Shown here: piece by piece, positions 30,061 to 39,401 of the stretch
Position numbering within the stretch: position 1 is the first letter of the stretch
Layout of the letters: each line of letters begins with the position of its first letter
NCBI RefSeq assembly: GCF_002101735.1
Contig: NZ_LQPE01000133.1
Location: forward strand, 1 to 64,000
DNA from: Mycobacterium kyorinense
GTDB lineage: Bacteria > Actinomycetota > Actinomycetes > Mycobacteriales > Mycobacteriaceae
Direction of reading: 5' to 3'
DNA: 64,000 bases
Notes under the pieces: model-generated
What the model was told of the DNA's origin: nothing
What the model saw: only the letters and a program-made list of their open reading frames with translations
Database searches by the model: none
Made by a program: the position numbers and the translations under genes

Positions 30061-31971
30061 TTAAGCCTGAGCCATGGCGTAGTAGGCGCCGCGGCGCGCC
30101 ATCAGCTCGGTGTGACTGCCCTGCTCGACGATCTTGCCTGCCTCCATCACCAGGATGACGTCGGCGTCTCGGATCGTCGAAAGCCGGTGGGCCACAAGGA
30201 AGCTCGTCCGGCCGCGACGAAGCTCGCGCATCGCGTGCTGGACGAGCAGTTCGGTGCGGGTGTCCACCGAGCTGGTTGCCTCGTCGAGAATCAGCAGTTG
30301 GGGCCGGGACAGAAATGCCCGGGCGATGGTGATCAGCTGCTTTTCGCCGGCGCTGATGTTGCCGCCGTCGTCGCTGACCCGGGTGTGGTATCCGTGCGGC
30401 AGGCTGTGCACGAACCGGTCGACGTAGGCCGCCTTGGCGGCCTCGATCACCTCGTCCTCGGTGGCGTCGGGCCGGCCGTAGGCGATGTTCTCCGCAATCG
30501 TCCCGCCGAACAGCCAGGTGTCTTGCAGCACCATGCCGATCCGCGACCGCAGCGAGTGCCTGCTCACCGACGCGACGTCGACGCCGTCGATCAGGATCCG
30601 GCCCGAATCCACGTCGTAGAAGCGCATCAGCAGGTTCACCAGGGTGGTTTTGCCCACCCCGGTCGGCCCGACGATCGCGACGGTGCTGCCGGGTTCGGCC
30701 ACCAGCGACAGGTCGTCGATCACCGCGGTGCCCGGGCGGTAGGCGAAGCTGACATGCTCGAATTCGACGCGGCCGGTTGGGCTTTGCCCGTTGAGCGACG
30801 GCAGCGACGCGGAGCGATCGGGTGACTCCTCGGGTTCGTCGAGCAGCTCGAAGACCCGTTCGGCGCTGGCCACGCCGGATTGCAGCGTGTTGTACATCGC
30901 GGCCACTTGGCCCAGCGGCCAATTGAATTGGCGGACGTACTGGATGAACGCCTGAATGCTGCCAACGGTGATCTGCCCGGTCGCGACCTGCAGTCCGCCG
31001 ACCACTGCCACCGCGACATAGCTGAGGTTGCCGATGAACGTCGTCGCCGGCGAGACCAGCCCGGAAAAGAACTGGGCACCGAAACTCGCTTCGTACACAT
31101 CGTCGTTGAGCCGACGGAACTGCTCTTCGGCTCGCGCTCGATGACCGAAGGTCTTGACCAGCGTGAAACCGCTGTAGGTTTCCTCGATGTGGGCGTTGAG
31201 CCGTCCGGTGTTGGCCCACTGCGCAACGAACAGTCGCTGCGAACGCCGGGTGATCGCGCGGGTCGCGAGCAGCGACAGCGGCACGGTCAGCACGATGAGT
31301 GCGGTCAGCAGCGGCGAGATGGTCAGCATCATCACCAGCACGGTCGTGACGGTCAGGATCGCGGTCAGCAGTTGGCTGATCGTCATCGACAGCGACGTCG
31401 CGACGTTGTCGATGTCGTTGGTGACCCGGCTGAGTACCTCGCCGCGCTGCCGGCCGTCGAAGTAGGCCAGCGGCAGCCGGTGCAGTTTGTCTTCGACGTC
31501 GGAGCGCAATGCCCGCAGGGTGCGCTGGACCGTCAGGTTCAGCAGCCGCGCCTGTGCCCAAACCATCGCTGCGGCAACCAGATACAGAGCCAACGCCAGC
31601 GCCAGGGTGCGGGCCACGGCGGCGAAGTTCACGCCCTGGCCCGGAACCACGTTCATCCCGGAGAGCAAATCGGCGAAGGTGTTGTTGCCGCGTGCCCGGG
31701 CGGCCGCCACGGCTTGTGCCTTGGTCATGCCGGCGGGCAGCTGGCGGCCGATCACCCCGTTGAACAACAGGTCGGTGGCGTGGCCGAGGATCCGTGGCAC
31801 CACCACGCCGATTCCGGTGCCGACGACACTCAGCGCGATCACCGCGGCGGCCAGCCCCCGTTGCGGCGCCAGACGTTTCACCAGCCGCACAGCCGAGCCG
31901 GTGAAGTCGCGGGACCGCTCTGTCGGTGCCTGCACCACACCGCGGATCGGGCGATCCATCGACGCGGTCAT
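30061..31971 (-). CDS. ABC exporter half-transporter (Rv1272c-like)
   Basis: A 636-aa fused TMD-NBD exporter half. Six TM helices occupy about 30-340, with an insertion between TM1 and TM2. The NBD has Walker [14 protein letters not shown]-loop MVLQDTWLF, signature [11 protein letters not shown] (an SAGEK variant of LSGGQ), Walker [13 protein letters not shown] and H-loop VAHRLST. ATG 31971 overlaps the partner's stop (ATGA 31968-31971). The pair forms a heterodimer; this half keeps the catalytic Glu after Walker B, so it carries the canonical ATPase site residues. Related exporters move lipids or drugs; Rv1273c-Rv1272c has been linked to lipid transport. Substrate not determinable. Confidence 0.92.
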   Translation of the reverse strand: MTASMDRPIRGVVQAPTERSRDFTGSAVRLVKRLAPQRGLAAAVIALSVVGTGIGVVVPRILGHATDLLFNGVIGRQLPAGMTKAQAVAAARARGNNTFADLLSGMNVVPGQGVNFAAVARTLALALALYLVAAAMVWAQARLLNLTVQRTLRALRSDVEDKLHRLPLAYFDGRQRGEVLSRVTNDIDNVATSLSMTISQLLTAILTVTTVLVMMLTISPLLTALIVLTVPLSLLATRAITRRSQRLFVAQWANTGRLNAHIEETYSGFTLVKTFGHRARAEEQFRRLNDDVYEASFGAQFFSGLVSPATTFIGNLSYVAVAVVGGLQVATGQITVGSIQAFIQYVRQFNWPLGQVAAMYNTLQSGVASAERVFELLDEPEESPDRSASLPSLNGQSPTGRVEFEHVSFAYRPGTAVIDDLSLVAEPGSTVAIVGPTGVGKTTLVNLLMRFYDVDSGRILIDGVDVASVSRHSLRSRIGMVLQDTWLFGGTIAENIAYGRPDATEDEVIEAAKAAYVDRFVHSLPHGYHTRVSDDGGNISAGEKQLITIARAFLSRPQLLILDEATSSVDTRTELLVQHAMRELRRGRTSFLVAHRLSTIRDADVILVMEAGKIVEQGSHTELMARRGAYYAMAQA

Positions 31972-33713
31972 CGCGGGCCTCCGACGCCGCTGCCCACCGA
32001 CTGCGATTCGGCGAATTCGCGGTAGGCGGGGCAGTCGGCCAGCAGCGATTCGTGGGTGCCCGCGCCGACCACCTGGCCGTCGTCCACCACGATCACCTGG
32101 TCGGCCTGGGCAACGGTCGAAATGCGTTGTGCGACAATGATCATCGTCGCATCGGCGGCGACCTCGCGCAACGACGCGCGGACCTGGGCGTCGGTGTGCA
32201 CGTCGAGCGCGGAGAACGCGTCGTCGAACAGGTAAATGGCCGGGCGGCGGATCACCGCCCGCGCGATCGCCAGCCGCTGGCGCTGTCCGCCGGAGAAGTT
32301 GATGCCGCCCTGCGCCACCCGCATCGCCAGCCCGTCGTCGTGCGCCCGCACGAACTCGTCGGCGGCCGCCACCCGCAGCGCTTGCCACATCTCTGCATCG
32401 GTGGCGTCCGCTTTGCCGTAGCGCAGGTTGTCGGCCACGGTGCCGGAGAACAGGTAACCGCGTTGCGGCACCAGCCCGATGTCCGCCCACAGCCGCTCGA
32501 TGTCGTGGTCGCGCACGTCGACGCCGCCGACCAGGACTGCGCCGGCGGTCACGTCGTAAAGCCGGCAGATCAGCGAGATCAGGGTCGACTTTCCCGAACC
32601 GGTGCTGCCGACGATGGCGGTGGTGGTGCCCGGCCCCGCTGTCAGCGAGACGTTCTGCAGCACAGGGCGATCCGCGCCGGGGTAGCAGAACGTCGCGTTC
32701 TCGAGCCGCACCGCGCCCCGGGCGTCGACCGCGGGCGGCAGCGGCGTGTCCGGATTGCTGATCGCGGGGCGGGTGGCCAGCACCTCCGCGATCCGGTCCG
32801 CGCACACCGAGGCCCGCGGCCACACCATCATCATCGTCGTCGCAATCAACACCGACATCAGGATCTGGGTGAAGTAGACAAGGAACGCGATCAGCGAGCC
32901 CACCTGCATCTGGCCGGCATCGATGCGCAGGCCGCCGAACCAGATCAGCGCGACGCTGGAGCAGTTCACGGTCAGCGTGGTGACCGGCAACATCAGCGCC
33001 TGCCAATTGCCCGCGGCCAGCGAGGTGTTGGACAGCGCCAGGTTGGCTTCGCCGAATCGCCGGCGTTCGAACGGTTCGCGCGCGAATGCCCGGACCACCC
33101 GGACACCTGACAGCTGCTCGCGCATCACCCGGTTGATGTTGTCGATCAGCCGCTGCATGCTGCGAAAGAGCGGCAGGGTGTGCGAGACGATCCAGTAGTT
33201 GGCCACCGCCAACACCGGGACGCTGACGAGCAACAGCCACGACAGCCCGGCGTCCTGGTGGATGGCCATGAAGATTCCGCCCACGCTCATGATCGGGGCG
33301 CTCACCAGCACCGTGCAGCTGATCTGCACCAGAAACTGGATCTGCCGGATGTCGTTGGTGGTGCGGGTCAGCAGCGACGGCGCGCCGTACCGGGCGGTCT
33401 CGTGTGCGGAGAAGGTGATGACGTGGTGGAACATCGCCGAGCGCAGATCCCGGCCGAACCCCATCCCGGTCCGGGAGCCGAAGTAGACCGCGCCGACCGC
33501 GCACAGCACCTGCAGGCCGGTGACCGCGAACATCACCCCGCCGAGCCTGACGATCGTCGCGGTGTCGCCCTTGGTGACCCCGTCGTCGATGATCGCGGCG
33601 TTGACCGTCGGCAGGTACAGCGACGCCAGCGTGCTGACCAACTGCAGCGTCATCACCGCCGCGACCAGCCAGCGATACGGCCGGACGTACTGGCGCAGCA
33701 GTGCCAGGAGCAT
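31968..33713 (-). CDS. ABC exporter half-transporter (Rv1273c-like), partner with degenerate catalytic site
   Basis: A 581-aa TMD-NBD protein, first gene of the exporter pair. Six TM helices precede an NBD with Walker [16 protein letters not shown]-loop LVPQRGYLF, canonical signature [13 protein letters not shown], Walker [13 protein letters not shown], and switch VAQRIST, where Gln replaces the usual His. Walker B ends in Asp-Asp rather than Asp-Glu, so its own site is degenerate while it donates a good signature to its partner, typical of heterodimeric exporters. [15 protein letters not shown] (33713) matches the start I recall for Rv1273c; ATG 33731 adds six residues. It is divergent from lprB across 127 bp. 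Confidence 0.92.
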   Translation of the reverse strand: MLLALLRQYVRPYRWLVAAVMTLQLVSTLASLYLPTVNAAIIDDGVTKGDTATIVRLGGVMFAVTGLQVLCAVGAVYFGSRTGMGFGRDLRSAMFHHVITFSAHETARYGAPSLLTRTTNDIRQIQFLVQISCTVLVSAPIMSVGGIFMAIHQDAGLSWLLLVSVPVLAVANYWIVSHTLPLFRSMQRLIDNINRVMREQLSGVRVVRAFAREPFERRRFGEANLALSNTSLAAGNWQALMLPVTTLTVNCSSVALIWFGGLRIDAGQMQVGSLIAFLVYFTQILMSVLIATTMMMVWPRASVCADRIAEVLATRPAISNPDTPLPPAVDARGAVRLENATFCYPGADRPVLQNVSLTAGPGTTTAIVGSTGSGKSTLISLICRLYDVTAGAVLVGGVDVRDHDIERLWADIGLVPQRGYLFSGTVADNLRYGKADATDAEMWQALRVAAADEFVRAHDDGLAMRVAQGGINFSGGQRQRLAIARAVIRRPAIYLFDDAFSALDVHTDAQVRASLREVAADATMIIVAQRISTVAQADQVIVVDDGQVVGAGTHESLLADCPAYREFAESQSVGSGVGGPR

Positions 33714-33840
33714 CTGGTAACTGTCGCACACCGGATGCCCTGCAGTTAGGACGACCGCCGGATTAGAAAGCCCTGGTCAGCGTGGTGCCTGGGTTGGCCA
33801 CAGACGCTGCCGCTACAGTGCATGCTGTGACGAGAAGCAG

Positions 33841-34401
33841 GTGCGGGTAGCGGTGCGGCGCAGTGTGGCGGCGCTGGCCCTCGCGGCAGCGACCTTGATC
33901 CCGACGGTGGCCGCATGCTCCGGTTCCGACTCCAACCAGGCCAAGTCGACGGAGTCGTCGGCGCCTGCGTCCGGAGAGGGACATCACGGGCCGTTCTTCC
34001 CACAGTGCGGCGGCGTCACCGACGAGACCGTTGCCCAGCTCACCCAGATCACCGGGCTCGTCAACACCGCCCAGAATTCGGTGGGTTGTCAGTGGCTGGC
34101 CGGCGGCGGCATCCTCGGCCCGCACTTCTCCTTCTCGTGGTATCGCGGCAGCCCGATCGGTCGGGAACGCAAGACCGAGGAGCTATCGCGTTCGAGCGTC
34201 GAAGACATCAACATCAACGGCCACGGCGGCTTCATCGCCGTCGGCAACGAGCCCACGTTGGGTGACTCCCTGTGCGAGATCGGAATCCAGTTCAACGACG
34301 ACTTCATCGAATGGTCGGTCAGCTTCAACCAAAAGCCGTTTCCCGACCCGTGCAACATCGCCAAAGAACTGACGCGCCAGTCGATTGCGAACTCGAAATG
34401 A
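33841..34401 (+). CDS. lprB: Lipoprotein LprB
   Basis: A 186-aa secreted DUF3558-type lipoprotein. GTG 33841 gives a basic n-region, a hydrophobic core and the lipobox T-V-A-A-C, then a Ser-rich linker and a folded domain with paired Cys (QCGGVTDET, GCQWLAGG, LCEIGIQF, DPCNIAKEL). It overlaps lprC by ATGA (34398-34401), so the two lipoproteins are coupled, as Rv1274-Rv1275 are. Cell-envelope location is expected; function unknown. Confidence 0.9.
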   Translation: MRVAVRRSVAALALAAATLIPTVAACSGSDSNQAKSTESSAPASGEGHHGPFFPQCGGVTDETVAQLTQITGLVNTAQNSVGCQWLAGGGILGPHFSFSWYRGSPIGRERKTEELSRSSVEDININGHGGFIAVGNEPTLGDSLCEIGIQFNDDFIEWSVSFNQKPFPDPCNIAKELTRQSIANSK

Positions 34402-34943
34402 CGAGGCGGGTTCTGATTGTCGCGGCCGCGCTGCTCACCGCGCTGGCCGTGGTGACCGGCTGCACCCGGTCGGTCGGCGGCACCGCGGTCAAGGCCGGCT
34501 CGGGCGATGTGCAGCGCAACAACAACTCCGAACAGCAGTACCCGAACCTGCTCAAGGAATGTGAGGTGCTGACCACCGACCTGCTCGCCAAGACCGTCGG
34601 CGCCGACCCGCTCGACATCCAGAGCACGTTCGTCGGCGCGATCTGCCGCTGGCAGGCCGCCAACCCGGCCGGTCTGATCGACATCACCCGGTTCTGGTTC
34701 GAACAGGGCAGCCTGGACAACGAGCGCAAGGTCGCCGAGGGCCTGAAGTATCAGATCGAAAGCCGCTCGATCTCCGGGGTGCAGTCGATCGTGATGCGGC
34801 CCAATGACCCCAACGGCTCGTGCGGTGTGGCCAGCGACGCCGCCGGCGTGGTCGGGTGGTGGGTCAACCCGCAGGCGCCGGGGATCGACGCGTGCGCGCA
34901 GGCGATCAAGCTCATGGAGCTGACGCTCTCGACGAACTCGTGA
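34398..34943 (+). CDS. lprC: Lipoprotein LprC
   Basis: A 181-aa DUF3558-type lipoprotein and paralogue-like partner of LprB. From ATG 34398 it reads MTRRVLIVAAALLTALAV then lipobox V-T-G-C. The mature part repeats the Cys and Trp landmarks of LprB (ECEVLTTDLL, AICRWQAANP, GSCGVASDAAGVVGWW, DACAQAIKLM). Longer frames are shadows inside lprB. Presumed to sit with LprB at the outer face of the plasma membrane or in the periplasm. Confidence 0.9.
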   Translation: MTRRVLIVAAALLTALAVVTGCTRSVGGTAVKAGSGDVQRNNNSEQQYPNLLKECEVLTTDLLAKTVGADPLDIQSTFVGAICRWQAANPAGLIDITRFWFEQGSLDNERKVAEGLKYQIESRSISGVQSIVMRPNDPNGSCGVASDAAGVVGWWVNPQAPGIDACAQAIKLMELTLSTNS

Positions 34944-34949
34944 TCTGCG

Positions 34950-35019
34950 CCCAACGTCGAGGTGCCGCGCCAATTAGCGCAATTCTTCACAACAACTCCA
35001 CGTTGGGTTAGCGCGGCAC
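34950..35019. terminator. Convergent-gene terminator region with two crossing stems
   Basis: Between the lprC stop and the sixA stop, CCCAACG (34950-34956) pairs with CGTTGGG (35001-35007), and GTGCCGCGC (34962-34970) pairs with GCGCGGCAC (35011-35019). The pairs cross rather than nest, so only one can form as a simple hairpin, or both form a pseudoknot. The second arm extends into the sixA C-terminal codons. Confidence 0.5.
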
Positions 35020-35505
35020 GTGAAAGTCGACGAGCGCGGCGCCGCCCAGCTCGAGATCGGCCCACGGGCCCGCCACCGTGAGCACCGCGATCGCCGAGGT
35101 CGGAAACTTCTCCGAAATCGCTTCGACCGCAGCGCCATTGGTGCCTTCGGCGCCGGCCAGCCCGACGGCCACGTCTGACGTCGTCGGCTCGTGCCCGACG
35201 ACGAGCAAGGTGGTCACCTCGCCGGGCACCCCGTTGATTTCGTCGATCACCATTGCGGGCGTCGCGCCGTACAGGCGCTCGACATAGCGCGTCGGGGCGT
35301 CGATACCGCTGCGCGCCAAGGTTTGCCGCGCCCGCGTCGCCGTCGAGCACAACACCAAGTCGATCGGCGGCAGGTTGGCCCGCAACCAGTCACCGGCCAA
35401 GGCGGCTTCTCGTTCGCCCCGCGGCGCCAGCGGCCGCTCGTGGTCGGCCACCCCGTCCGGGTACGCCGACTTCCCGTGCCTCAGCAAGACCAGAGTTCCC
35501 GTCAC
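35008..35505 (-). CDS. SixA-like histidine phosphatase (Rv1276c-like)
   Basis: A 165-aa phosphoglycerate-mutase-superfamily phosphatase of the short SixA type. The catalytic RHG motif is in LVLLRHGKSAYP (residues about 5-16), a second Arg in STATRARQT, and the second His in VVGHEPTTSD. Such proteins dephosphorylate phosphohistidine or small phosphorylated molecules. GTG 35505 gives the usual start just before the first beta strand. The divergent 95-bp gap leads to the nuclease pair. Confidence 0.9.
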   Translation of the reverse strand: MTGTLVLLRHGKSAYPDGVADHERPLAPRGEREAALAGDWLRANLPPIDLVLCSTATRARQTLARSGIDAPTRYVERLYGATPAMVIDEINGVPGEVTTLLVVGHEPTTSDVAVGLAGAEGTNGAAVEAISEKFPTSAIAVLTVAGPWADLELGGAALVDFHVPR

Positions 35506-35600
35506 CCGACCCACGGTAGACCTGCCGGTCGAGGTCCCCGGACTTGTCGGTGGCCGGCCATACACTCGCGATGCCTGGCTAGAGAAAGGACGGGAGCACG

Positions 35601-36749
35601 ATGCGGTTCATCCACACCGCCGACTGGCAACTCGGCATGACCCGCCATTTCCTGGCCGGCGAGGCTCAGCCCCGGTATTCGGCGGCCCGTCGCGACGCGG
35701 TCGCCGGGCTCGGTTCGCTGGCGGCCGAGGTCGGCGCCGAGTTCGTCGTAGTCGCCGGCGACGTCTTCGAACACAATCAACTCGCCCCGCAGGTGATCAG
35801 CCAATCGCTGGAAGCCATGCGCGCCATCGGAATTCCGGTCTATCTGTTGCCCGGCAACCATGACCCGCTGGATGCGTCGTCGGTGTACACCAGCGCGCTG
35901 TTCGAAGCCGAATGCCCGGACAACGTCGTGGTCCTCGACCGCGCCGGTGTGCACCAAGTGCGGCCCGGCCTGCAGCTCGTCGCCGCGCCGTGGCGGTCCA
36001 AATCGCCGACCACCGATTTGGTCGCCGAGGTGCTCGACGGCCTGTCGGCCGACCAGGGAGTCACCCGCGTCCTCGTCGCGCACGGTGGCGTCGACGTGCT
36101 CGACCCCGACCCCACCAACCCGGCACTGATCCGGTTGGCAGCGGCGCAGGACGCGCTGGGCCGCGGCGCCATCCACTACGTCGCGCTGGGCGACAAGCAT
36201 TCGGTCACCGAAGTCGACGCCCGGGTCTGGTATTCCGGTTCGCCGGAGGTGACCAACTTCGACGACATCGAACCCGACCCGGGGCACGTGCTCGTCGTCG
36301 ACGTCGACGAGGCCGATCCGCGCCGCCCGGTCACCGTCGAGGCCCGCCGCGTCGGCCGCTGGCGGTTCCTCACCCTGCGTCGTCACGTCGACAACAACCG
36401 CGACATCGCCGACTTGGACCTGAACCTCGACCAGATCACCGACAAAGACCGCACGGTGGTGCGGCTGGCATTGGTCGGCTCGCTGACGGTCACCGACCGC
36501 GCCGCCCTGGACGCCTGCCTCGATAGATACTCGCGGCTATTTGCCTGGCTCGGCACCTGGGATCGGCACACCGACCTTGCCGTGATCCCGGGCGACGGCG
36601 AGTTCGACGACCTCGGGATCGGGGGCTTCGCCGCCGCCGCCGTCGACGAGTTGGTTGCCGCCGCACGCGCCGGCGACGCCGAAGCCGCCGACGATGCGCA
36701 GGCGGCGCTGGCGCTGCTGCTGCGGCTCACCGATCGGGGCGCGGCATGA
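35601..36749 (+). CDS. SbcD/Mre11-like metallophosphoesterase nuclease (Rv1277-like)
   Basis: A 382-aa exonuclease-type calcineurin phosphoesterase. Metal-binding motifs run in order: HTADWQLGM (Asp/His), VVAGDVFEHNQ (Asp), LPGNHDPLD (Asn-His), RVLVAHGGVD and ALGDKHSV, as in Mre11/SbcD. It is preceded by AAAGGACGGGAG and overlaps the Rad50-like gene by ATGA (36746-36749), so the pair forms a DNA-end-processing complex. It is distinct from the canonical sbcCD by its short C-terminal region. Confidence 0.9.
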   Translation: MRFIHTADWQLGMTRHFLAGEAQPRYSAARRDAVAGLGSLAAEVGAEFVVVAGDVFEHNQLAPQVISQSLEAMRAIGIPVYLLPGNHDPLDASSVYTSALFEAECPDNVVVLDRAGVHQVRPGLQLVAAPWRSKSPTTDLVAEVLDGLSADQGVTRVLVAHGGVDVLDPDPTNPALIRLAAAQDALGRGAIHYVALGDKHSVTEVDARVWYSGSPEVTNFDDIEPDPGHVLVVDVDEADPRRPVTVEARRVGRWRFLTLRRHVDNNRDIADLDLNLDQITDKDRTVVRLALVGSLTVTDRAALDACLDRYSRLFAWLGTWDRHTDLAVIPGDGEFDDLGIGGFAAAAVDELVAAARAGDAEAADDAQAALALLLRLTDRGAA

Positions 36750-39358
36750 GGCTGCACCGGCTGGTCCTCAGTAATTACCGCGGCATCGGCCACCGCGAGC
36801 TCGACTTCCCCGACCACGGCGTCGTGGTGGTGTGCGGGGCCAACGAGATCGGGAAGTCCTCGATGATCGAGGCGCTGGACCTGCTGCTGGAATCCAAAGA
36901 CCGCTCGACCAAAAAGGACGTCAAGCAGGTCAAGCCGACCCACGCCGACGTCGGCTCCGAGATCACCGCCGAAATCAGCACCGGCCCTTACCGTTTCGTC
37001 TACCACAAGCGCTTCCACAAGAAGCCCGAGACCCAGTTGAGTGTGCTGGCGCCGCACCGCGAACAGCTCACCGGCGACGAGGCGCACGAGCGAGTGCGGG
37101 CCATGCTGGCCGAGACGGTGGACACCGATCTCTGGCGCGCCCAACGCGTCCTGCAGGCGGATTCGACGGCGGCGGTCAACCTCTCCGGCTGCGACGCGCT
37201 GTCGCGCGCGCTTGACGTGGCGGCCGGTGACGCCGCCACCCTGTCGGGCACAGAACCGCTGCTGATCGAGCGGATCGACGCCGAGTACGCCCGCTACTTC
37301 ACCCCGACCGGGCGCCCGACAGGGGAGTGGTCCGCGGCGATCGCTGCGCTCGACGACGCCGACAGCCAAGTCGAGCGGTGCGCGGCGGCGGTGGCCGAGG
37401 TCGACCAGCGGGTACAACGGCACGCCGCCTTGACCGCCGAACTTGCCCAGTTGTCGCAGCAGCAGCAGGGGGCCACGGCCCGGCTTACCGCCGCCCGAAC
37501 TGCCGCCGACGAAATCGCCAGGCTCACCGAACAATTGCGGGAAGCCAAGCTGATCGCCGCGGCCGCCACCGCAACCAGCGCCGCATCCACCGCCGCGCAC
37601 ACCGAACGGCTGCGGCTGCGCACCGACATCGAGACCCGCACCGCAGCGGTCGCCGCGTCGGAAGCCGAGGCGGCCGAGGCCGCCGACGCGGAGTCGACGG
37701 CACGCGAGGTCGTCGAGGCCGCCGACGCCGCGGTCGAGGAAGCGGAAAACGCCCTGGCGGCCGCTCAGCAGCGGGCCGAGTCCGCCCGCCGCGTCGTCGG
37801 CCAGCTGGCCCGCCGCGACGAAGCCGAGCGGTTGGCGGCGCGGCTGGCCAAAATCGACGCCGCCCGGCGCGAGGTCGAGCAGATCGCCGCCGAGCTGTCC
37901 GCAATCACGTTGACCGACCAGACATTCCAGCGGATCGAACAGGCCGCCGCCGCCGTCGACCGCGCCCAAGGACAGCTCGCGCTGATCTCGACGACGGTGG
38001 AATTCACCGCGGTCAGCGACATCGAACTCGCCGTCGGCGCTCAGCGAGTGGCGTTGGCTGCCGGGCAGAGCTGGGCGATGACCGCCGGCGCCCAAACCGA
38101 GGTCGAGGTTCCCGGGGTCTTGACGGCGCGGTTCAGCCCGGGTGGCACCGCAGTCGAAGTGCAAGCCAAACTGGCTGCGGCGCAAGAGGAATTGGCCGCC
38201 GCGCTTACCGCCGGGCGGGTGGCTGACCTGGCGGCGGCACGGCACACTGTCGAGAGGCGCCGCGAACTGCAGCATGGCCACGATCGGCTGCGTGCCACCC
38301 TGACTGCGCTGTGCGGCGACGACGATGTCGAACAGCTGCGCTCGCACCTGGCAGCGCTGCGCGCCGACCCGGTGCCCGACGTCGCGATGGGCAGCGCGGC
38401 GGCCGCCGCGGAACTCGACGCCGCGGAAGCCGCCCGCACCCAGGCCGCCAAAGACTGCGACACCCACCGCCGCGTCGCCGCGGCCGCGGCGCGGAAATTC
38501 ACCGAAATAGCCTCTCAGGCAAAGCTTTTGCGCGACAAGGCGGCAAACCAGCACGCCGAACTGGCCGCCGCCGCCGACCGGCTGGCCCAACAGCGCGCGA
38601 CGATCGCGGACGACCAACTGGCGGCCACCGCCGACGCCGATCAGCGCGCCGCGCAATCCGCCGAGCGGCGGGTCGCCGAACTGTCCGCGCAGTTGGACGG
38701 CGCCGCACCCGATGCCTTCGCCGCCGAATTAACAGAGGCCGCCGACGCGGCCGACACGCTGCGCGCCCGCCACGACGAGGCCGCTCGGACACTGCACGAG
38801 ATCACCGTCGAACTCGCCGTATTCGGTACCGAAGGCCGTCAGGGCAAGCTCGACGCTGCCCAGACCAAACGCGAACACGCCCACAGCGAATACTTGCGGG
38901 TGCAGCGACGAGCCCGCGCCGCGCAGCTGCTGCGGTCGGTGATGGCGCGCCACCGCGACACCACCCGGCTGCGCTACGTCGAGCCGTTCCGCTCCGAACT
39001 GCAGCGGCTCGGGCGCCCGGTGTTCGGGCCCAGCTTCGAGGTCGACGTCGACAGCGACCTGTGTATCCGCAGCCGCACTCTCGACGGGCGCACGGTGCCG
39101 TACGAGTCGTTGTCCGGCGGAGCCAAGGAGCAACTCGGCATCCTGGCGCGGCTGGCCGGGGCGGCGCTGGTCGCCAAGGAGGACAGCGTCCCGGTGCTGA
39201 TCGACGACGCTCTCGGGTTCACCGATCCCGACCGGCTGGCCCGGATGGGCGAAGTGTTCGACACGCTGGGCGAAAATGGCCAGGTGATCGTGCTGACGTG
39301 TACCCCCGCCCGCTACGACGGTGTCAAGGGTGCGCACCGTATCGAATTGAGCGCCTAA
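36746..39358 (+). CDS. SbcC/Rad50-like AAA ATPase (Rv1278-like)
   Basis: An 870-aa SMC-like ATPase. The N-terminal head contains LSNYRGIGHRELDFPDHG and Walker A CGANEIGKSSMIEALDLLL. Long Ala/Glu/Arg-rich coiled coils fill about 190-770. The C-terminal head has the signature YESLSGGAKEQLGILARL and Walker B VPVLIDDALGFTD. No zinc-hook CxxC is visible at the coil apex, unlike classical Rad50/SbcC. It is translationally coupled to the Mre11-like nuclease. A role in double-strand-end or hairpin processing is inferred from the pair. Confidence 0.9.
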   Translation: MRLHRLVLSNYRGIGHRELDFPDHGVVVVCGANEIGKSSMIEALDLLLESKDRSTKKDVKQVKPTHADVGSEITAEISTGPYRFVYHKRFHKKPETQLSVLAPHREQLTGDEAHERVRAMLAETVDTDLWRAQRVLQADSTAAVNLSGCDALSRALDVAAGDAATLSGTEPLLIERIDAEYARYFTPTGRPTGEWSAAIAALDDADSQVERCAAAVAEVDQRVQRHAALTAELAQLSQQQQGATARLTAARTAADEIARLTEQLREAKLIAAAATATSAASTAAHTERLRLRTDIETRTAAVAASEAEAAEAADAESTAREVVEAADAAVEEAENALAAAQQRAESARRVVGQLARRDEAERLAARLAKIDAARREVEQIAAELSAITLTDQTFQRIEQAAAAVDRAQGQLALISTTVEFTAVSDIELAVGAQRVALAAGQSWAMTAGAQTEVEVPGVLTARFSPGGTAVEVQAKLAAAQEELAAALTAGRVADLAAARHTVERRRELQHGHDRLRATLTALCGDDDVEQLRSHLAALRADPVPDVAMGSAAAAAELDAAEAARTQAAKDCDTHRRVAAAAARKFTEIASQAKLLRDKAANQHAELAAAADRLAQQRATIADDQLAATADADQRAAQSAERRVAELSAQLDGAAPDAFAAELTEAADAADTLRARHDEAARTLHEITVELAVFGTEGRQGKLDAAQTKREHAHSEYLRVQRRARAAQLLRSVMARHRDTTRLRYVEPFRSELQRLGRPVFGPSFEVDVDSDLCIRSRTLDGRTVPYESLSGGAKEQLGILARLAGAALVAKEDSVPVLIDDALGFTDPDRLARMGEVFDTLGENGQVIVLTCTPARYDGVKGAHRIELSA

Positions 39359-39401
39359 GCCTCGCTGCCGACATACACTCACCCGCAACAGGGGGTGAGC
39401 G

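Noticed and set aside
30061..33729. One 1222-codon frame across both ABC genes
   Set aside because: Its upper half is the wrong frame of the first exporter gene. Two proteins joined by an ATGA overlap explain the locus.
36383..38656. 757-codon open frame opposite the Mre11/Rad50-like genes
   Set aside because: A shadow of repetitive Ala/Glu coiled-coil codons; no start context and no homology pattern.
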